Source: Sphingomonas sp. Leaf67
Lineage (GTDB): Bacteria; Pseudomonadota; Alphaproteobacteria; Sphingomonadales; Sphingomonadaceae
Reading direction: 5' to 3'
DNA: 64,000 nucleotides
Assembly (NCBI RefSeq): GCF_001421965.1
Contig: NZ_LMLP01000023.1
Span: forward strand, 124,001 to 188,000
Under the pieces are notes generated by a model. That model had not been told where the DNA came from. It did no database searches and saw only the letters and a program-made list of their open reading frames with translations. Of this stretch, positions 1 to 8,483 are shown piece by piece. A program made the position numbers and the translations under genes. Every line of letters starts with the position of its first letter. Within the stretch, counting starts at the first letter, position 1.

Positions 1-180
1 GCGCTGGGGTCGCGGCGCAGCCATGCCGCCCGGCTCGAACGCCTTGCCGTCGCCGGCTTCGCGCCGGCCGATCTCGACCGGATCGACGGCCCGGTCGGAC
101 TGGATATCGGCGCGATCGGTCCGTCCGAAATCGCGTTGTCGATCGCCGCGGCGATGGTCAGGAGCTTCCATGCACGCTGA
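1..180 (+). CDS. xdhC: XdhC-family protein, C-terminal end only
   Basis: The window opens inside this frame, and the last 59 residues are visible. They contain [13 protein letters not shown] followed by a glycine-rich GLDIGA segment and a helix ending [10 protein letters not shown], which is the usual end of the NAD(P)-binding domain of XdhC/CoxI proteins. These proteins help insert the sulfurated molybdenum cofactor into xanthine dehydrogenase-type enzymes. The stop codon lies inside the start of the next gene (mocA), so the two are translationally coupled, and the pairing itself supports the call. Only the tail is seen, so which molybdoenzyme it serves is unknown. Confidence 0.8.
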   Translation, partial: ALGSRRSHAARLERLAVAGFAPADLDRIDGPVGLDIGAIGPSEIALSIAAAMVRSFHAR

Positions 181-811
181 AGACACCGCGCTGATCCTGC
201 TCGCCGCCGGTCGCTCGCGCCGATTCGGCGACGCCGACAAGCTGGCGCAACCGTTTCTGCACAAGCCGGTCGCCTTCCACGTCGTGACGGCGTTGGAGGC
301 GATCCCGTTCCTCGCGCGCATCGCGGTGATCGACGGGACGAAACTCGATTTCGCCTCGCGCGGGTTCGACGTCATCGTCAACGACGATCCCGGCGCCGGC
401 ATGTCGCGATCGGTGCAACTGGGGCTGCGCGCTGCACGGGCGGCGGGGGCGAAGGGTGTCGTGATCGCGCTGGCTGATATGCCGCGCATCACGGCCGCCC
501 ATGTCTATCGCCTGCTCGACACCGCACAGGGCGACGATGCGGTCGTCGCATCCAGCGATGGCACCAAACCCTGTCCGCCTGCCGTGTTCGGGCAGGGGCG
601 CTTCGATTTCCTCGAATCGCTGGAGGGCGACGCCGGCGCGCGTGATCTGGTCCGCGCCGGTCGCCATGTCATCACCACACCCGCCGAACTGATCGACATC
701 GACACACCCGAAGATCTCGACCGCCTGCGCGCCATCGCCGAGTCTCCCGAGCAGCATGACGCGATCACGTTGCCGCAGCCCCAGCCATGGCATCGACCGC
801 GCTTGGAATGA
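170..811 (+). CDS. mocA: Molybdenum cofactor cytidylyltransferase-like NTP transferase (MocA)
   Basis: A 213-residue MobA/MocA-type nucleotidyltransferase, which links CMP (or GMP) to molybdopterin before insertion into a molybdoenzyme. The N-terminal nucleotide-binding signature [15 protein letters not shown] is at residues 11-25, and the metal-binding ALADMP motif is near residue 100. The ATG at 170 overlaps the xdhC stop by 11 bases, and the family N-terminus begins just there. A longer in-frame reading from position 23 would only translate xdhC in another frame and was not used. XdhC plus MocA beside each other is the standard arrangement for xanthine-oxidase-family enzymes. The enzyme itself must lie upstream of the window. 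Confidence 0.85.
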   Translation: MHAEDTALILLAAGRSRRFGDADKLAQPFLHKPVAFHVVTALEAIPFLARIAVIDGTKLDFASRGFDVIVNDDPGAGMSRSVQLGLRAARAAGAKGVVIALADMPRITAAHVYRLLDTAQGDDAVVASSDGTKPCPPAVFGQGRFDFLESLEGDAGARDLVRAGRHVITTPAELIDIDTPEDLDRLRAIAESPEQHDAITLPQPQPWHRPRLE

Positions 812-1124
812 TTTTCCTACAGGGCGGTGAAGCGATAGGCCCGGCCGGATCGGGTTCACGCGAAGGCGAGAAGACGCAAAGAGAAGAAGGTTAGTCTTCG
901 CGCGGAGACGCGGAGACGTAGGGAGGTCGAACATGCCGCGACAGCGGCTCGCTACTCTTATCGGGCAGGGGAAGGGCTCCGCCGGGAATGCTGCAGCCGC
1001 CAGCTCCCAACCCTCCGCGTCTCCGCGCGAAAACGATCTTCTTCGCGTCTCCGCGCCTTCGCGTGAACCAAATTCCGAACCCGAACCAAATACGCGGCAA
1101 GTGTGACCTTTGTGACCTTTGGCG
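812..1124. repeat. Intergenic region with a long imperfect inverted repeat
   Basis: No gene was found between the convergent mocA and udgX genes. The space holds two arms of about 57-63 bases in opposite orientation, at about 853-915 and 1013-1069. Both contain GGTTCACGCGAAGGCG and CGCGGAGACGCGGAG when read in the same sense. About 100 bases separate them. The arms could pair into a large hairpin that ends transcription of both genes, or they may be the ends of a small non-autonomous element. The arm sequence differs from the shorter CCCGCGCAGGCGGGG elements found elsewhere in the window. Confidence 0.7.
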
Positions 1125-2504
1125 TCAGGCCATCGCCGCCTGCGCCCCCTTCAGGTCCTCGACGAACCGCGCAAACTCTTCCTCCGCCTGCACTTTATCC
1201 GGTAACCGCAGCAGATAGCTCGGATGCACCGTAATCCACGCCGAGCTGCCGTCGGCCAACGTCAGCACCCGCCCGCGCTCACGCGATATCGTCACCGTCT
1301 TGCCGGTCAGCGACCGTGCCGCCGTCGCGCCCAGCGCCACCGTCATGCGCGGACGCAGGATGCCGCGCTCCTGTTCGATCCACCACCGGCAGGCATCGAT
1401 CTCGCCCACGCCCGGCTTGGCATGGATGCGCCGCTTGCCACGCGGTTCGAACTTGAAATGCTTGACGGCGTTGGTGACATAGACGCGCGACCGGTCGATC
1501 TCCGCCTCGGCCATCGCCCGGTCGAATACCTGCCCCGCCGGCCCGACGAACGGTCGCCCGGCCAAATCCTCCTGATCGCCCGGCTGTTCGCCGACCACCA
1601 TCATCGCGGCATCGACCGGTCCTTCGCCGAACACCGTCTGCGTGGCGGGCTGCCATAGCGGGCAGCGCTGGCAGCCCGCCGCCTCGTCGCGAAGGGCAGC
1701 CCATGCCGCCACACTGTTGCCGCCGGGGGCCGTTCGTGCCGTCTCGATCATTGCCGCCTCGCGTGCCTGTGCCCCCGCGATCAACGCCGGGACCAGCGCG
1801 GTTTCGGGCATGTTCTTCCAATATTTGCGCGGCATCTCCTTCAACATCGCGCCCTTCTTCAGCCGCGCGGGATTGAAGATCGATGCGTAATAGGTCTTCC
1901 AGACTTCCTCGACCGGATCGCCGGTCGGCGCATCCGCCTTGGTCGCGCCCGGCCCCTGCGTCAGCGTCTCGCCGTCCCAATGCACCGAAAGGTCGGGCGT
2001 CAGGATCGACCAGCGCATCGCCGCGAAGCGGTCGACGAAGAACCGCGCATTGTGGCGGACGATATGATGTTCCGGCTCGAACCATGCGACGAAGCGGGTA
2101 TCGTCGGCCTCCGCCATCTCGCGAAACCGCAGGAACGCACGCATCTTGTGGATGTCGCGCCGGACCGCCTTCGCCATTTCCTCCAGCCGCCGCATCGCCG
2201 GATCGGCCTTGTCGTCGATGAGCCGCGGTTCGGCGATCAGGCGGGTGAGCATCGCATAGAGCAGCGCGAACCGTGCCGGGTCGGCGTGCATCGCCACCGT
2301 CCGCGCCAGATCGATGAAGGCGCGGGGGACGCGGGGGGCGGGGGCGTTGCTGTCGACGATCGCCTCGTCGCCGAACAGGTCGGTGGGCAGGTCGCCGACC
2401 TGCCACACCACCTCCGACGGTGCGACACGCTGGGCAGCGAGCGACCTGGCGGCGTCGCGCCACCCGTCGAAATCATCCGCCGCCGCCAGCGCCGCAACGC
2501 GCAT
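1125..2504 (-). CDS. udgX: UdgX-type uracil-DNA glycosylase fused to an N-terminal TIGR03915-like domain
   Basis: A 459-residue two-domain protein. Residues 1 to about 245 resemble the 'probable DNA metabolism' domain that accompanies UdgX (HKMRAFLRFRE, WFEPEHHIVRHNA). From about residue 255 it is a family-4-like uracil-DNA glycosylase with iron-sulfur cysteines (CQRCPLW) and the catalytic GEQPGDQED loop. The UdgX signature R-loop reads KRRIHAKP; in characterised UdgX the histidine of this loop bonds covalently to the abasic site. The C-terminal HPSYLLR motif is also present. The ATG at 2504 overlaps the stop of the hemerythrin gene, and a radical SAM gene lies upstream, so these three probably form one operon. 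The DNA-repair role is family knowledge; the function of the N-terminal domain is not known. Confidence 0.85.
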   Translation of the reverse strand: MRVAALAAADDFDGWRDAARSLAAQRVAPSEVVWQVGDLPTDLFGDEAIVDSNAPAPRVPRAFIDLARTVAMHADPARFALLYAMLTRLIAEPRLIDDKADPAMRRLEEMAKAVRRDIHKMRAFLRFREMAEADDTRFVAWFEPEHHIVRHNARFFVDRFAAMRWSILTPDLSVHWDGETLTQGPGATKADAPTGDPVEEVWKTYYASIFNPARLKKGAMLKEMPRKYWKNMPETALVPALIAGAQAREAAMIETARTAPGGNSVAAWAALRDEAAGCQRCPLWQPATQTVFGEGPVDAAMMVVGEQPGDQEDLAGRPFVGPAGQVFDRAMAEAEIDRSRVYVTNAVKHFKFEPRGKRRIHAKPGVGEIDACRWWIEQERGILRPRMTVALGATAARSLTGKTVTISRERGRVLTLADGSSAWITVHPSYLLRLPDKVQAEEEFARFVEDLKGAQAAMA

Positions 2505-2980
2505 CAGTCGCGGTCGTCGCCTGCTTCGGACGATTCGGCGATCTCCAGTTCCTTGGGCTTGCGCGTTTCGAACACCGTCGCGATGCGCGCTTCCTCTTCG
2601 TCGCTCAATTCCTTGGCGGCGGCGGGAAACATCTCTTCCTCTTCTTCGTCGATATGATGTTCGTAACGATGCCGCATTTCGGCGAAGCGCTGGTTCCATT
2701 CGTTGCCGGCGGGATCGAGCTTGGAAATCTCGCCAAGATAATCGTCGATTTCCTTATGCTCCGACACCGAATGCCGCGCCTCGTCGCGCAGGTCGGGATT
2801 GGCGAGCATCGTCGCGTACAGCGCCTCTTCCTCGGCCGCGGCATGGGCCGATACCTCGACGCGGAACTCCTCGAACAAGCCGGCGCGCTCGTCGCCGCTC
2901 GCGGCATCGATCCGCTGGAGCAGGTCGCGGTGCCGGTCGTGATCGGCCTTCAGATCGGCATAGATGCGGGCGTCGGCCAT
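2504..2980 (-). CDS. Hemerythrin HHE-domain protein
   Basis: A 158-residue, all-helical, very acidic protein with the metal-ligand pattern of hemerythrin-like domains. His14 lies in LKADHDRHRD, His46 in SAHAAAEEE, His74 in EHKE, and a His-His pair near residue 112 is followed by IDEEEEEMFP. Such proteins bind a di-iron centre and have been linked to oxygen, nitric oxide or iron-sulfur cluster repair. The start was chosen at MADARIY because GAAGGA lies upstream at normal spacing. Its stop overlaps the udgX start by one base. The C-terminal 25 residues are charged and probably disordered. Its place between a radical SAM and an iron-sulfur glycosylase suggests protection of clusters, which is inference. 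Confidence 0.85.
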   Translation of the reverse strand: MADARIYADLKADHDRHRDLLQRIDAASGDERAGLFEEFRVEVSAHAAAEEEALYATMLANPDLRDEARHSVSEHKEIDDYLGEISKLDPAGNEWNQRFAEMRHRYEHHIDEEEEEMFPAAAKELSDEEEARIATVFETRKPKELEIAESSEAGDDRD

Positions 2981-3057
2981 GGGAATTTCCTTCGGGTGGT
3001 TCGACCAGACCAACGGCGACCATCGGCGGAGGTTTCTCTTGCGAGCGGTTTTCAGCG

Positions 3058-4305
3058 TCAGGCGAACAGCTCTAGCTGGTCGGTCTTCCTGGGTGCCACC
3101 ACCGGGCGCAATTCGGCGCGATCGGCCAGCACCACCGGTCGCCAGTCATCGGCGATGATGAACGGGCGAAGCTTGGCGACCGAAACCGTCAGCCGCGCGA
3201 CATCGGCCAGCGACAGCCGCCGCCACCGCCGCGCGGTCAGGATCGCGCCCACCGCCTTCACGCCCAGCCCTGGCACGCGTAGCAGCATTTCGCGCGGTGC
3301 CCGGTTCACATCGACCGGAAAGCGGTCGCGGAACTTCAAGGCCCATGCCAGCTTGGGATCGATATCGAGCGGCAGCATCCCCGTCGCATCATCGGTGGCG
3401 GCACGCACTTCGTCGGGGCGATAGTCGTAGAAGCGCATCAGCCAGTCCGACTGGTACAGCCTATGTTCGCGCATCAATGGCGGGCGTTGCAGCGGCAGGA
3501 CGGCCGATGCCTCCGGGATCGGGCTGAACGCCGAATAATAGACGCGGCGCAGTGCGAACCGGTCGTACAGCGTCGCCGCCTTGCCGACGATATCGCGATC
3601 GGTCGCGGCATCCGCCCCGACGATCATCTGCGTCGATTGTCCCGCCGGCGCGAATTTCGGCGCGGATTTATAGCGTTTGCGCGCATCGCGACCGTCCGCG
3701 ATCGCATGGGCGACGTCCTTCATCGCCCCCTCGATCTGCGGTGCGGACTTTTCGGGGGCAAGCCGTTTCAATCCGCCGACCGTCGGCAGCTCGACATTGA
3801 TCGAAACCCGGTCGGCATGGACGCCCGCCAGATGGACCAGCTCGGGATCGGCGTCGGGAATGGTCTTCAGATGGATATAGCCGCGAAAGTCGTGGTCCTC
3901 GCGCAGCGACCTTGCGACCTCGACGATCTGCTCCATCGTATAGTTGGACGATCCGATGATCCCCGACGACAGGAACAGTCCTTCGATATAATTGCGGCGG
4001 TAGAAGCTGAGCGTCAGCGCGACGACCTCCTGCGCGGTGAAGCGCGCGCGGCGGACGTTCGACGATTTGCGGTTGATGCAATAATGACAGTCGAAAATGC
4101 AGCTGTTGGTCAGCAGGATCTTCAACAGCGAGATACAGCGGCCATCGGGGGCATAGGCGTGGCAGATGCCCATGCCCTCGGTCGATCCGATCCCCTTGCC
4201 GTCGCGTGAATTGCGCTTGGCGGTGCCCGACGACGCGCATGACGCATCATATTTGGCGGCATCGGCCAGGATTGCCAGTTTCTGCCGGGTATCAAGTTGC
4301 GCCAT
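3058..4305 (-). CDS. Putative DNA modification/repair radical SAM protein (TIGR03916-like)
   Basis: A 415-residue radical SAM enzyme. The 4Fe-4S motif CxxxCxxC is at Cys69, Cys73 and Cys76 (SCIFDCHYC). The conserved N-terminal region KYDASCASSGTAKR and the block GIGSTEGMGICHAYAPDGRC match the family that co-occurs with UdgX. Near the C-terminus, VPGLGVKAVGAIL is a helix-hairpin-helix DNA-binding motif. The pairing suggests a role in processing or repairing a DNA lesion, but no reaction has been assigned to the family as far as I know. It is first in a probable three-gene minus-strand operon, with 77 bases before the hemerythrin gene. Confidence 0.85.
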   Translation of the reverse strand: MAQLDTRQKLAILADAAKYDASCASSGTAKRNSRDGKGIGSTEGMGICHAYAPDGRCISLLKILLTNSCIFDCHYCINRKSSNVRRARFTAQEVVALTLSFYRRNYIEGLFLSSGIIGSSNYTMEQIVEVARSLREDHDFRGYIHLKTIPDADPELVHLAGVHADRVSINVELPTVGGLKRLAPEKSAPQIEGAMKDVAHAIADGRDARKRYKSAPKFAPAGQSTQMIVGADAATDRDIVGKAATLYDRFALRRVYYSAFSPIPEASAVLPLQRPPLMREHRLYQSDWLMRFYDYRPDEVRAATDDATGMLPLDIDPKLAWALKFRDRFPVDVNRAPREMLLRVPGLGVKAVGAILTARRWRRLSLADVARLTVSVAKLRPFIIADDWRPVVLADRAELRPVVAPRKTDQLELFA

Positions 4306-4468
4306 CCGTTCAATATATGTTCTGGAGTGTTCGCGACCAAGCGGTAATCCGCCGGGCGCTTACGCCAATGCCGACCGCCGCGCGATGACCCGAAAAACCG
4401 CGACGATCGGACTGGGCTGACCAATCTTGCGCACTGGCAAGGTCGATCGCACTGCCCTAGGTTCGTTG

Positions 4469-4491
4469 GCGAAACCCGTATCCGGGTTCGC
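4469..4491 (+). promoter_or_regulatory. Hairpin upstream of uxuA
   Basis: GCGAAACCCG and CGGGTTCGC form a stem of nine pairs with one bulged A and a TATC loop, 26 bases upstream of the uxuA start codon. It may be an operator or an mRNA leader hairpin; it has no T-run, so it is not a standard terminator. The rest of the 4306-4517 gap shows nothing further. Confidence 0.4.
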
Positions 4492-4517
4492 AAAGCGGGG
4501 AGGGTAGCGATTTGCTG

Positions 4518-5684
4518 ATGACACAGACGATGCGGTGGTTCGGGCCGTCCGACCCCGTGACGCTGGCCGCCATTCGCCAGGCGGGGGCGACCGAGGTCGT
4601 CACCGCGTTGCACGACATTCCCAACGGATCCGTCTGGCCGCGCGAAGCGATCGCCGCGCGCCGGGCGATGATCGCGGATGCCGGCCTTGGCTGGAGCGTG
4701 GTGGAAAGCCTGCCGGTCCATGACGATCTGAAGAGGCGCGGCCCCGGCTGGGACCGGTACATCGACGCCTATCGGCAGAGCCTGACCAATCTGGCGGCGG
4801 AAGGCATCACCGTCGTTACCTATAATTTCATGCCTTTGCTCGACTGGACGCGCACCGATCTGGCGTGGCCGCTGCCCGATGGTGCCCGGGCGCTGCGCTT
4901 CGAATGGGAAGCGGTCGCGGCATACGACATCCATATCCTGAAGCGCCCCGGTGCCCCGCAGGACTATCGCCCGGCACTGGTCGATGCCGCCGCGCGGCGG
5001 TTTGCGGCAATGGACGATGCGGCGCGCAGCGCGCTGGAGGCGACGATCCTCGCCGGTCTGCCGGGGGCGGAGGAAAGCTTCACCTCGGCGCAATTCCGCG
5101 ACGCCATCGCCAGCTATGCCGGGATCGATGCCGGTGTGCTGCGCGACAATCTGACCGCATTTCTCGAAGCCGTGTGTCCCTATGCCGACGACCTTGGCAT
5201 CCGACTGGTCGTCCACCCGGACGATCCGCCGTTCCCGATCTTCGGTCTGCCCCGCGTCGTCAGCACCGAGCGCGACGTCGCGGCGCTGTTCGATGCGGTG
5301 CCCAACCCCTCGAACGGCTTGTGCCTGTGCACCGGATCGTTCGGGGTGCGCGCCGACAACGACCTGCCCGGCATGGTCCGCCGACTGGGCGAACGCATCG
5401 GCTTTCTCCATCTGCGTTCGGTCGATCGCGAAGGCGGCGACAGCGCGTTTCACGAGGCCGAGCATCTGCGCGGCGATGCCGATATGGCCGCCGTAGTCGC
5501 GGCGGTACATGAAGTGTCACGCAGCGAAGGGCGCAGCATCCCGATGCGGCCCGACCACGGCCACCAGATGCTCGACGATCTCGGGCGGCGGACCAATCCG
5601 GGCTATTCGCTGCTCGGGCGGATGCGGGGGCTGGCGGAATTGCGCGGGCTGGAACTGGGCATCGCCCACGCAGCCGCCGGCTGA
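4518..5684 (+). CDS. uxuA: Mannonate dehydratase
   Basis: A 388-residue UxuA enzyme that converts D-mannonate to 2-keto-3-deoxygluconate in the cytoplasmic glucuronate pathway. The N-terminus QTMRWFGPSDPVTLAAIRQAGA, HDIPNGSVW near residue 35 and the metal-site region around VHPDDPP and RPDHGHQM are characteristic. The ATG at 4518 was preferred because family proteins begin M-x-Q-T. A TTG at 4512 is closer to the GGGGAGG ribosome-binding site and is possible. A decayed GntR gene and a LacI regulator follow in the same direction. No uxuB (fructuronate reductase) or uronate isomerase is visible nearby. Confidence 0.93.
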   Translation: MTQTMRWFGPSDPVTLAAIRQAGATEVVTALHDIPNGSVWPREAIAARRAMIADAGLGWSVVESLPVHDDLKRRGPGWDRYIDAYRQSLTNLAAEGITVVTYNFMPLLDWTRTDLAWPLPDGARALRFEWEAVAAYDIHILKRPGAPQDYRPALVDAAARRFAAMDDAARSALEATILAGLPGAEESFTSAQFRDAIASYAGIDAGVLRDNLTAFLEAVCPYADDLGIRLVVHPDDPPFPIFGLPRVVSTERDVAALFDAVPNPSNGLCLCTGSFGVRADNDLPGMVRRLGERIGFLHLRSVDREGGDSAFHEAEHLRGDADMAAVVAAVHEVSRSEGRSIPMRPDHGHQMLDDLGRRTNPGYSLLGRMRGLAELRGLELGIAHAAAG

Positions 5685-5713
5685 GCGCAGCCTATTGTAA
5701 CAAGCGGACGGCT

Positions 5714-5935
5714 ATGGGATCGGTCCTCGCGATGAAGCAGCGCAGCGACAAGCTCTACCGGTGGGTTTTGACCGCCATCGCCGCTGCGATCGACCAGGGG
5801 CGCCATCCGGTCGGTACGCGCCTGCCCGGTAAACGTGGTCTTGCCGAGGCGTTCGCGGTCAGCCGCCCGACGGTGCGCGACGTGATGGTCGCGCCGGAGC
5901 TTCGCGGACTGGTCGTCCGGCGACTCCGCGTCTGA
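5714..5935 (+). pseudogene. GntR-family regulator remnant
   Basis: A 73-codon frame that is recognisably only the winged helix-turn-helix of a FadR-type GntR regulator: LYRWVLTAIAAAIDQGRHPVG, then GLAEAFAVSRPTVRDVM and RGLV. It stops after RRLRV, and the FCD effector domain is absent. Some family positions look altered: GKRGLAE where SERELAE is usual, and MVAPELRGL where MIALEIRGL is usual. The next gene starts six bases after the stop. GntR regulators of this type often control hexuronate genes, so this was probably the original uxuA regulator. Expression of a short DNA-binding peptide cannot be excluded. Confidence 0.7.
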
Positions 5936-5940
5936 CGCCG

Positions 5941-6954
5941 GTGACCAGACCGCTCGCCGGTACCACCATCGCCGACGTTGCCGCCCGCGCGGGGGTATCG
6001 ATCCGTACCGTGTCGCGCGTTCTCAACCGATCGCCGCTGGTCAATGCCGTCACCCGTGAAGCAGTCGAGGCGGTGATCACCGGGCTGAATTTCCGTCCCA
6101 GCGCGCGGGCGCGCGGGTTGGCGACCGGGCGCTCCTATCTGCTCGGGCTGGTCCATAACGATCGCAATGCGCTGGTGCTCGACCCCCTGCAACGCGGCAT
6201 GGTCGGCGCGGCGGCAGCGCGTGGCTATGAACTGGTCGTCCATCCGGTCGCCATCGCGGGCGATCCGGCGGCCGACGTCCTCGATTTCGTGCGCCGCTCG
6301 CGGGTCGATGGCGTGGTCGTCGTGCCGCCGGTGTCGGGACTGGCCGGGCTGGCCGATGCGCTGGCCGGCGTGCCGGCGGTGGCGTTATCCTCGGTCGCGC
6401 TGTCGGGGTATGACGCGGTGCTGGTATCTGACGAACGCGGCGCGGCACGCACCGTCGCCGACCACCTGGTCGCGCTCGGTCATTGCCGCATCGCGCTGCT
6501 GTCCGGCCCCGCATCTGCCCATTCGGCCTGCGAACGGCGGGCGGGGTTCGTCGATGGCCTCGCCGCGCACTGCATCGCACTGTCGGGCGAGGCGGAGGGC
6601 GATTACGGGTTCGACGCCGGGGTGACGGCGGCGCAAGCACTGCTCACCGCCCGGCCGCGCCCGACCGCGATCTTCGCCGCCAACGACGTGATGGCGGCGG
6701 CGGTGCTGAAGGTCGCGGCGGGCATGGCCGTATCGGTGCCGGGCGACCTGTCGGTGATCGGCTTCGACGGCAGCATCCTCGCGCGGATGCTGACCCCGGC
6801 GCTGACTACCGTCCATCGTCCGATCGCCGACATGGCCGGTGCCGTGACCGAACGGCTGATCGACCGGATCGAAGGCACCGCTGCCGATGCCGCGCTCACC
6901 GCCACCCTGTCGCTTAGGATTGGCGGGTCGTGCGGTCCGGTCCGCGACGGATAA
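5941..6954 (+). CDS. LacI-family transcriptional regulator
   Basis: A 337-residue regulator with an N-terminal helix-turn-helix (TIADVAARAGVSIRTVSRVLN, about residues 9-29), a hinge helix and a periplasmic-binding-protein-like ligand domain ending in VIGFDGSILARMLTPALTTVHRP. The start is GTG. It lies directly behind uxuA and the GntR remnant, so it probably senses a sugar acid or its precursor and controls this locus. Its last 41 bases overlap the 3' end of the convergent ATP12 gene. Confidence 0.88.
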   Translation: MTRPLAGTTIADVAARAGVSIRTVSRVLNRSPLVNAVTREAVEAVITGLNFRPSARARGLATGRSYLLGLVHNDRNALVLDPLQRGMVGAAAARGYELVVHPVAIAGDPAADVLDFVRRSRVDGVVVVPPVSGLAGLADALAGVPAVALSSVALSGYDAVLVSDERGAARTVADHLVALGHCRIALLSGPASAHSACERRAGFVDGLAAHCIALSGEAEGDYGFDAGVTAAQALLTARPRPTAIFAANDVMAAAVLKVAAGMAVSVPGDLSVIGFDGSILARMLTPALTTVHRPIADMAGAVTERLIDRIEGTAADAALTATLSLRIGGSCGPVRDG

Positions 6955-7633
6955 GGTCGAGGAACCGCACCGCCGCGCGATACTCCGCCGCGCGGACTGC
7001 GCGGGTTTCGGCGGCCAGCGCATCCTCGCCCCATTGCTCGGCCTGCCAATCCTCGTCGACATGCGCCGCCGTCCATGCGGTATCGGCATCGATCGCCCGC
7101 TCGATCAGCGCCAGCCCGAGCAGCAGCGAGCCGGTCAGGCCAACGATCGGCGACAGCGGCGCCAGCTCCCATGGCGAAAATGCGACCACCGCCTCGCGCA
7201 CCCGCGCCAGCGTGCGCGGCGGCTGTTCGACCGGCATCACGCCGTCGGTGACGACGAAGGTCACGTCGAACCGCTTGCGCGCCCAGTCGAGCACCGGATT
7301 CCATGCCGCCGCCTGTCGTTCGGCCAGTGGTGCCTCGCCGCGATAGCAGAGCAGGTCGCTGCCGCCATAAACCGCCAGTCCGCCGGCAAAGCCCGCCGGA
7401 TCGGCCGCGACCCGTTCGATCGCGGCGTTGGCAAGGCCGGTCAGCGGCATCGCGCGTGGATCGACCGTCTCGCCGACATTGCGCCATTCCTGCGCGATCG
7501 CCTTCGCCAGTTCCGGATAGGGCACGACCAGCGGCAATCGTCCCGGCGTCCGCACCAGCCGTCCGTCGAGCGCGATCTCGCCCTGCGGTGAAACCGCGAC
7601 GGTCTTCCAGAACCGCCTCACCGGCTTCGCCAT
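6914..7633 (-). CDS. ATP12-family F1-ATPase assembly chaperone
   Basis: A 239-residue protein matching the ATP12 family, which binds the F1 alpha subunit during ATP synthase assembly in mitochondria and alphaproteobacteria. The signature region RRFWKTVAVSPQGEIALDGRLVRTPGR is at the N-terminus, with the conserved MPLTGLANAAIERV near residue 64 and DLLCYR near residue 92. Its start overlaps the 3' end of a small membrane-protein gene by 16 bases, and it is the last gene of a six-gene minus-strand block. Confidence 0.88.
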   Translation of the reverse strand: MAKPVRRFWKTVAVSPQGEIALDGRLVRTPGRLPLVVPYPELAKAIAQEWRNVGETVDPRAMPLTGLANAAIERVAADPAGFAGGLAVYGGSDLLCYRGEAPLAERQAAAWNPVLDWARKRFDVTFVVTDGVMPVEQPPRTLARVREAVVAFSPWELAPLSPIVGLTGSLLLGLALIERAIDADTAWTAAHVDEDWQAEQWGEDALAAETRAVRAAEYRAAVRFLDLIRRGPDRTTRQS

Positions 7634-7827
7634 TTCGCGGCCAGCCCGCGCGGCACCACTGCCATCGCATACAGCGCCGACAGCACGATCGCGACGCCCA
7701 GCACGCGCATGCCGGTATCGGGTGCCCGCGCCAGCACGATCACGCCGAACACCGCCCCCATTGCGGTGACGATGCGGATGGCGACCAGAATCAGCCAGCG
7801 ATTGCGCGCGACGGGATCAGGGGTCAT
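7618..7827 (-). CDS. Small two-helix membrane protein, unknown function
   Basis: A 69-residue protein with two predicted membrane segments (RWLILVAIRIVTAMGAVFGVIVLA and MRVLGVAIVLSALYAMAVV) and a basic C-terminus. The ATG at 7827 overlaps the stop of the HAD gene, and its own end overlaps ATP12, so it is co-translated with both. Not recognised as a named family. Its fixed place beside ATP12 hints at a membrane-related role, but nothing in the sequence shows one. Confidence 0.75.
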   Translation of the reverse strand: MTPDPVARNRWLILVAIRIVTAMGAVFGVIVLARAPDTGMRVLGVAIVLSALYAMAVVPRGLAAKWRSR

Positions 7828-8483
7828 GGCAGGTCCAGCAGGGCGGGGAGCAGGGACGCATCGTCGCACAGCCGGTCGGCCCCGGCGGCGGTCAGTTCGT
7901 GCGGCGGGTGATAGCCCCATTCGACGCCGATCGCCCGCACGCCGGCTGTCCGCGCCATCGCCATGTCGTACCCGGTGTCGCCGATCATCGCGGTTGTCTC
8001 CCGTGCAGCGCCAACCTCGGCCATCGCCGCCTGCAGCATCGCCGGATGCGGTTTGGACGGGTGGCGATCGGCGGTCTGAAGCGTCACGAAATAGTGGTCG
8101 ATCCGGTGATGCGCCAGCAGCAGTCGCAAGCCACGATCCGACTTGCCGGTCGCGACGCCCAGTTGCCAGCCGCCATCCAGCAACGTCACCAGCGTTTCGA
8201 CGATGCCCGGAAACAACGGCTCGTCCTGCAATCGCCCGTCGGTGCGCATCGCCCGGAAATGCTGCTTATACCCCTCCGCCACCGCCTCGTGCAGGTCGGC
8301 CGAGCTATGGGGTACCAGCCGCGCCACCGCCTGCGGCAGGCTCAGCCCGACGATGCGGCGCACCTGCCGCGAATCGGGCGCGGCCAGTCCCGCGTCGGCA
8401 AAGGCCAGCGCCATCGCGGTACAGATGTTCGCCTGCCCATCGGCCAGCGTTCCGTCGCAGTCGAATACGGCCAACCGGGTCAT
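7824..8483 (-). CDS. HAD-superfamily phosphatase (phosphoglycolate phosphatase-like)
   Basis: A 219-residue HAD-IA hydrolase. Motif I is FDCDGTLAD at the N-terminus with the nucleophile Asp, motif II is VATGKS near residue 112, Lys lies in SKPHP, and motif IV is MIGDTGYDMAMA. A helical cap lies between motifs I and II. The substrate cannot be read from sequence; Gph-like phosphoglycolate phosphatase is the closest general type. The start overlaps the preceding gene's stop and the end overlaps the next start (TGATG), so it is co-translated in the crcB-ATP12 block. Confidence 0.85.
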   Translation of the reverse strand: MTRLAVFDCDGTLADGQANICTAMALAFADAGLAAPDSRQVRRIVGLSLPQAVARLVPHSSADLHEAVAEGYKQHFRAMRTDGRLQDEPLFPGIVETLVTLLDGGWQLGVATGKSDRGLRLLLAHHRIDHYFVTLQTADRHPSKPHPAMLQAAMAEVGAARETTAMIGDTGYDMAMARTAGVRAIGVEWGYHPPHELTAAGADRLCDDASLLPALLDLP

